Assembly: GCF_000092245.1 (NCBI RefSeq)
Contig: NC_014166.1
Coordinates: forward strand, 2,356,001 to 2,420,000
DNA length: 64,000 bases
Source of the DNA: Arcobacter nitrofigilis DSM 7299
GTDB taxonomy: Bacteria; Campylobacterota; Campylobacteria; Campylobacterales; Arcobacteraceae
Direction of reading: 5' to 3'
This document shows, in pieces, positions 60,432-64,000 of the stretch; the first letter of the stretch is position 1; every line of letters starts with the position of its first letter. Position numbers and translations under genes: made by a program. The notes under the pieces were generated by a model, which was given only the letters and a program-made list of their open reading frames with translations, ran no database searches and had not been told where the DNA came from.

Positions 60432-61733
60432 TTATTTACCTAGTTTTTCATCAAATAATTTATTTAAAACTTTGTCTTCAATCATTGACATTTTAATAGC
60501 TGGCATATAACCTGCATCTTGGTATTGTTTTAAAACATCTTGAGGATTTTGTCCGTTTTGCATTGCTTCATAATAAATTACTTGAGTAACTTCTTGATCA
60601 TTTACTTCAACACCTTCAGCAGCAGCTAAAGCATCAACAATAAATGTAGCTTTTACTGAAGTTTCAGCATCTGCTTTTAATTCATCTCTAATAGCTTCTA
60701 CTTTTTCAGCATTTTCTTGAAGTTCTTTGATCTCTTCTTCTGTCATTGTTCTTACTTTGTTATTTAAAGCATAATTAACTTCTTGTTCAACAACACTTGT
60801 TGGTAAAGCAAAGTTAATTTTTTCTACTAATTTGTCTAAATATTCAGGTTTTAATTCTTCTCTATAATAAGAGAACATTAATTCAGTTTTCATTTGCTCT
60901 TCAATTTTTGCTTTTAATGTATCAATTGTAGCATCTTCTTCATTTGGTAACATTTTTTTAGCAAATTCATCATCTAATTCAGCAGCAACTTTTTCTTGAA
61001 TTTCATGTAAAGTTACTTTAAATGTAGCTTCTTTTCCAGCTAAATTTTTAGCTTGATAAGTTTCTGGGAAAGTTACAACGATATCTTTTTGCTCGTCATA
61101 TTTCATTCCTAAAACTTGTTCTTCAAATCCTGGAATAAATGAATTTGAACCAACTTCTAATGCGTATTTTTCAGCTTTACCACCTTCAAAAGCAACACCA
61201 TCAACAAAACCTTCAAAATCGATAACAGCGAAGTCACCCTCTTTTACCATTCTTTTTCTTTTGATTTTTTCTAAAGGAGCTGAACCTTTTGCAAGATTTT
61301 CTAATCTTTCAGTAAGATCTTTTTTAGCAACTTTTTTCTCTTTAACAGCTGGGATTAATGATTTGTAATCACCTAAATCAAATTTTGGTTTAGAAGATAC
61401 TTTAACTTCAACATCAATATCACCATTATCTTTTTTGTCAAATTTACTAACACCTGGTTCACCAATTAATTCATCATTCGCAATTTCTAATTTAGCTAAT
61501 CCTTCTTGTAATAAATCTCTTAACACTTCATTAGCTGCATCTTCAGACAATTTTTCACCATATCTAGCTTTAACAACATTTACAGGAACTTTACCTTTTC
61601 TAAACCCTTGTATATTCATTGTTTTTGCAGCTTCTTTAGCTATTTTGTCCATTTTTGCGTCGATTGTAGCTTTACTCATAGTCGCAGTTATTTCTGCATT
61701 AGCTTCATCAACTCTTTTTGCGTTAAATTCCAT
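60432..61733 (-). CDS. tig: Trigger factor
   Basis: The 433-residue chaperone binds the ribosome exit tunnel. Domains in order: ribosome-binding (1-115, with the tail signature GFRKGKVPVNVVKARYG near 42), peptidyl-prolyl isomerase (FKBP type, about 160-245, GDFAVIDFEGFVDGVAFEGGKAEKYALEVGSNSFIPGFEEQVLGM) and a long helical substrate-binding C-terminus (250-433). Normal length. Transcribed into clpP and def. Confidence 0.96.
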   Translation of the reverse strand: MEFNAKRVDEANAEITATMSKATIDAKMDKIAKEAAKTMNIQGFRKGKVPVNVVKARYGEKLSEDAANEVLRDLLQEGLAKLEIANDELIGEPGVSKFDKKDNGDIDVEVKVSSKPKFDLGDYKSLIPAVKEKKVAKKDLTERLENLAKGSAPLEKIKRKRMVKEGDFAVIDFEGFVDGVAFEGGKAEKYALEVGSNSFIPGFEEQVLGMKYDEQKDIVVTFPETYQAKNLAGKEATFKVTLHEIQEKVAAELDDEFAKKMLPNEEDATIDTLKAKIEEQMKTELMFSYYREELKPEYLDKLVEKINFALPTSVVEQEVNYALNNKVRTMTEEEIKELQENAEKVEAIRDELKADAETSVKATFIVDALAAAEGVEVNDQEVTQVIYYEAMQNGQNPQDVLKQYQDAGYMPAIKMSMIEDKVLNKLFDEKLGK

Positions 61734-61833
61734 TAACTTTTCTCCATTATAATTATTTTGAGCGATTTTATCTAAATTTTACTAAGGCTTTACTAAAATT
61801 GCTTCTTATACAAATCTACACAAAAGAGTGTTT

Positions 61834-63612
61834 ATGCAATTTTTATACCCTAATGTACTTCTAATGATGTTAATTCCCTCATTAGTACTATTTTTTTTAA
61901 TCATTACACAAAAAAGTAAATTTGAAAAAGTATTTAACCAAGATGTTTTAAATAGGCTTACAATTCCAAACTCAAACTTGACAAAAAAAAGTAGAAATAT
62001 TTTACTTTTTTTTGCACTTATCTCTATGGTAATTGCCCTTGCTAGACCTGTTACAAATGAAAAAGAACAAAGTATAAATCAAGAAGTAATTCCTGTAGTT
62101 GTAGCAATAGATGCATCAAAATCAATGTTAGCGCAAGATGTATTTCCAAGTAGATTAAAAATGGCTAAAAAAAAGGTATTAGACCTTATCAAAGCACCAA
62201 ATCAACTCTCAGTGGGAGTAATAATTTTTGGTCAATCATCATTTATCTTATCACCACTTACAAATGATTTTACCTCTTTAGATTTTTTACTTCAAAATTT
62301 TGATTATAATCTAAATATAAATAATGGTTCAAATATATTTTCTGCCCTTGAAGCTTCAAATAAATTATTAAAAAACTATAAATCAAAAAATATAATTTTT
62401 TTAACTGATGGGGGAAATGAAGGTGATTATAAAAAAGAGATTGAATATGCAAATAAAAATAATCTAAATATCTATATCATAACAATTGCTACAAATAAGC
62501 CTACTCCAATACCATCAAAAGATGGCTATATAAATGATAAAGATGGCAATATTGCAATGGTAAAATTAAATGAAAGTATAAAAAAACTCAGTCTAAATAC
62601 AAATGGTGGATATACTAAATATACATTAAATGATGATGATATTAACTCAATCATAAGTGATATTACAAAAAAAGCAAATAAAATAAATATGCAAATAAAA
62701 AAACAAAAAACTTATACTGAACTATTTTATTACCCTTTATGTTTAGCTTTAATTTTACTCTTGATTGCATTTTCATCACTACCAAATATCAAATCAGTTT
62801 TAAGATTATCTATACTTTTATTACTCTCACAAAATATAAATTTGCAAGCTTCTTTATTGGATTTTAATACTATAAAAGATGCGACCAAAGCTTATAATGA
62901 AAAAGATTATAAAACTGCTTCTAATAAATTTAAAGACTTCATAAGTACAAATGAAGGTAAATATGATTTTGCAAACTCTTTATACAAAGAAAAAAAATAC
63001 AAAAGTGCCTTAGATATGTATAAAGACATAACAACAAGTGACGAAAAGTTGGAGTTCAAAAAACTTCATAATATGGGTAACACTTACGTTAAATTAAATG
63101 ATTTAGAAAATGCAAAAAAAATGTATGAAAGAGCTTTAAAAATAAAAAAAGATAAGAAAACAGAAGAAAACTTAGAAATTGTAAAAAATGCAATGAAAAA
63201 TAAAGATAATAAAGATAACAAAAATAATAAGGAAAACAACAAAGAAAACAACAAAGAAAATAATAAAGAAAATAATAAAAATGATAAAAATGATAAAGAC
63301 AGTAAAGGAAACAAACAAAAAAACAGTGATAAAAATAAGCAAGAAAATCAAAATAAGAATAATGAAAACAATAAACAAAATGATGAGAAGAATAAACAAA
63401 AAAAAGAGAATAAAGGTGATAAGAATAAGCAAGGAAATAAAAATACACAGGATAAAAGTAAAACAAACCAAGCTAATATAAAAGAGGATTTATTATCAAA
63501 TAAAGAAGAAAAAAAGTGGCTAGATTTACTTAAGAATCAAAAAACACCAATCTTATTAAAAAAAGTTGAGACAAAGAATAATTCTGAAAATAGTTCTTTG
63601 TCTCCTTGGTAA
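61834..63612 (+). CDS. BatA/BatC-like VWA and TPR membrane protein
   Basis: The ATG at 61834 (592 aa) is chosen over a GTG two codons earlier. Layout: an N-terminal BatA helix (about 8-25) and FFALISMVIALARPV (59-73), then a von Willebrand A domain with MIDAS DASKS (93-97) and FLTDGGNEG, a helix pair (about 302-325), a BatC-like TPR stretch (about 350-455) and a tail of almost only Lys, Asn, Asp, Glu and Gln (about 455-560). It combines BatA/BatB and BatC functions of the aerotolerance operon. No moxR gene is visible, but the operon may continue outside this region. Confidence 0.82.
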   Translation: MQFLYPNVLLMMLIPSLVLFFLIITQKSKFEKVFNQDVLNRLTIPNSNLTKKSRNILLFFALISMVIALARPVTNEKEQSINQEVIPVVVAIDASKSMLAQDVFPSRLKMAKKKVLDLIKAPNQLSVGVIIFGQSSFILSPLTNDFTSLDFLLQNFDYNLNINNGSNIFSALEASNKLLKNYKSKNIIFLTDGGNEGDYKKEIEYANKNNLNIYIITIATNKPTPIPSKDGYINDKDGNIAMVKLNESIKKLSLNTNGGYTKYTLNDDDINSIISDITKKANKINMQIKKQKTYTELFYYPLCLALILLLIAFSSLPNIKSVLRLSILLLLSQNINLQASLLDFNTIKDATKAYNEKDYKTASNKFKDFISTNEGKYDFANSLYKEKKYKSALDMYKDITTSDEKLEFKKLHNMGNTYVKLNDLENAKKMYERALKIKKDKKTEENLEIVKNAMKNKDNKDNKNNKENNKENNKENNKENNKNDKNDKDSKGNKQKNSDKNKQENQNKNNENNKQNDEKNKQKKENKGDKNKQGNKNTQDKSKTNQANIKEDLLSNKEEKKWLDLLKNQKTPILLKKVETKNNSENSSLSPW

Positions 63613-63614
63613 GA

Positions 63615-64000
63615 TTAGTAATTAGCTGATTTTCTCATTTGCATCAACTCTCTTTGAACAGAGATGTTGATTTTATCATTTGCTTCAAAATTTAAAGCAT
63701 AATTTTTGCCATCATAATCTACAGAATTTAGTATGATTTTCATAGCTTCAATTCTTGATAAAAACTTATCATCACTTCTTACAATATGCCATGGTGCACT
63801 TCTTGAATTAGTTCGTCTAAGCATTTCATATTTTTTTTCAGAAAACTCACCCCATAAATCTTGAGCTTGCATATCTACTTCTGAGAATTTCCATTGTCGA
63901 AGAGGATCTTCAATTCTTCTATCAAATCTTCTTTTTTGTTCATCTTTAGAAACAGAAAAATACAGCTTGATTAAAATCATTCCTTGTCTTACTAAATCTT
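63615..64000 (-). CDS. ppk2: Polyphosphate kinase 2, C-terminal part (partial)
   Basis: The minus-strand frame runs off the right edge; about 127 residues are visible. They match the PPK2 C-terminus: LVRQGMILIKLYFSVSKDEQKRRFDRRIEDPLRQWKFSEVDMQAQDLW, then TNSRSAPWHIVRSDDKFLSRIEAMKIILN. PPK2 makes or uses polyphosphate to phosphorylate nucleotides in the cytoplasm. The Walker motifs are beyond the window. The stop codon is 2 bases from the convergent BatA-like gene. A subclass cannot be assigned. Confidence 0.9.
   Translation of the reverse strand, partial: DLVRQGMILIKLYFSVSKDEQKRRFDRRIEDPLRQWKFSEVDMQAQDLWGEFSEKKYEMLRRTNSRSAPWHIVRSDDKFLSRIEAMKIILNSVDYDGKNYALNFEANDKINISVQRELMQMRKSANY

Noticed and set aside
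63084-63481. Frames antisense to or overlapping the Lys/Asn-rich tail
   Set aside because: They are low-complexity shadows (runs of Phe, Leu, Tyr) of the repetitive plus-strand coding sequence.

Overview
This window looks like a chromosomal segment of a member of the Campylobacterota, most likely an Arcobacteraceae (Arcobacter-like). The DNA is very AT-rich. Gene order and protein types fit that group: rpmH-rnpA-yidD-yidC-jag-mnmE, rnc-aroC, a Csd6/Csd3-type peptidoglycan-trimming pair, a Cts-like DNA-uptake pseudopilus operon, and many orphan Cache, histidine-kinase, GGEEF and MCP receptors with an HQWRQPL-type kinase box. The genus assignment is inference. No rRNA, tRNA, CRISPR array, prophage or intact insertion sequence was seen.

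Layout. 1-5.2 kb: end of rnc, aroC, a DUF134 regulator behind a long intergenic region with a G9 tract and paired operators, htpX, sixA and a BaiN-like flavoprotein. 5.2-9.8 kb: the compact minus-strand operon rpmH-rnpA-yidD-yidC-jag-mnmE, in which rnpA has no ATG/GTG/TTG start. 9.9-12.5 kb: clpB with both an HspR (HAIR) and an HrcA (CIRCE) operator. 12.6-18.7 kb: rnhB, a 2OG-Fe(II) oxygenase, a diguanylate cyclase and a Cache-PAS histidine kinase. 18.7-24.6 kb: redox and repair genes (MsrB-MsrA fusion, OhrR-like regulator, glutathione peroxidase, DoxX, DsrE-like protein), a Nudix hydrolase and bioA. 24.6-32.9 kb: a double-solute-binding-domain kinase, an MFS carrier, an MCP, an SQR-like flavoprotein and a lipoprotein. 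33-40.2 kb: BCCT transporter, ElaA, a GntP permease bracketed by two copies of a non-coding repeat, an AraC regulator and a HemJ-like/DUF3817/rhodanese cluster. 40.4-48.1 kb: purH, an Amt-GGEEF fusion, an ATP-grasp ligase, a DsbD-like membrane protein and purL. 48.2-51.7 kb: Csd6-like and Csd3-like hydrolases, mgtE. 52-61.7 kb: folE, pseudopilus operon, era, comM, def, clpP, tig. 61.8-64 kb: a BatA/TPR protein and the C-terminal part of PPK2.

How the parts fit together. Protein folding, insertion and turnover recur (YidC, HtpX, ClpB, trigger factor, deformylase, ClpP). Peroxide and methionine-oxidation defence cluster at 18.7-22.2 kb. The GspE/GspF-like operon and comM, both on the minus strand about 1 kb apart, point to natural transformation. 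Signal transduction is rich, and none of the receptors has an adjacent response regulator.

The most unusual material is non-coding. A family of nested palindromes with conserved unpaired strands is represented at 5025-5168 and 40289-40425. A second family has a 591-bp imperfect inverted repeat at 37297-37887 and a short copy with the same ends at 35637-35757. I could not run genome-wide searches, so both families are proposed from two copies each.
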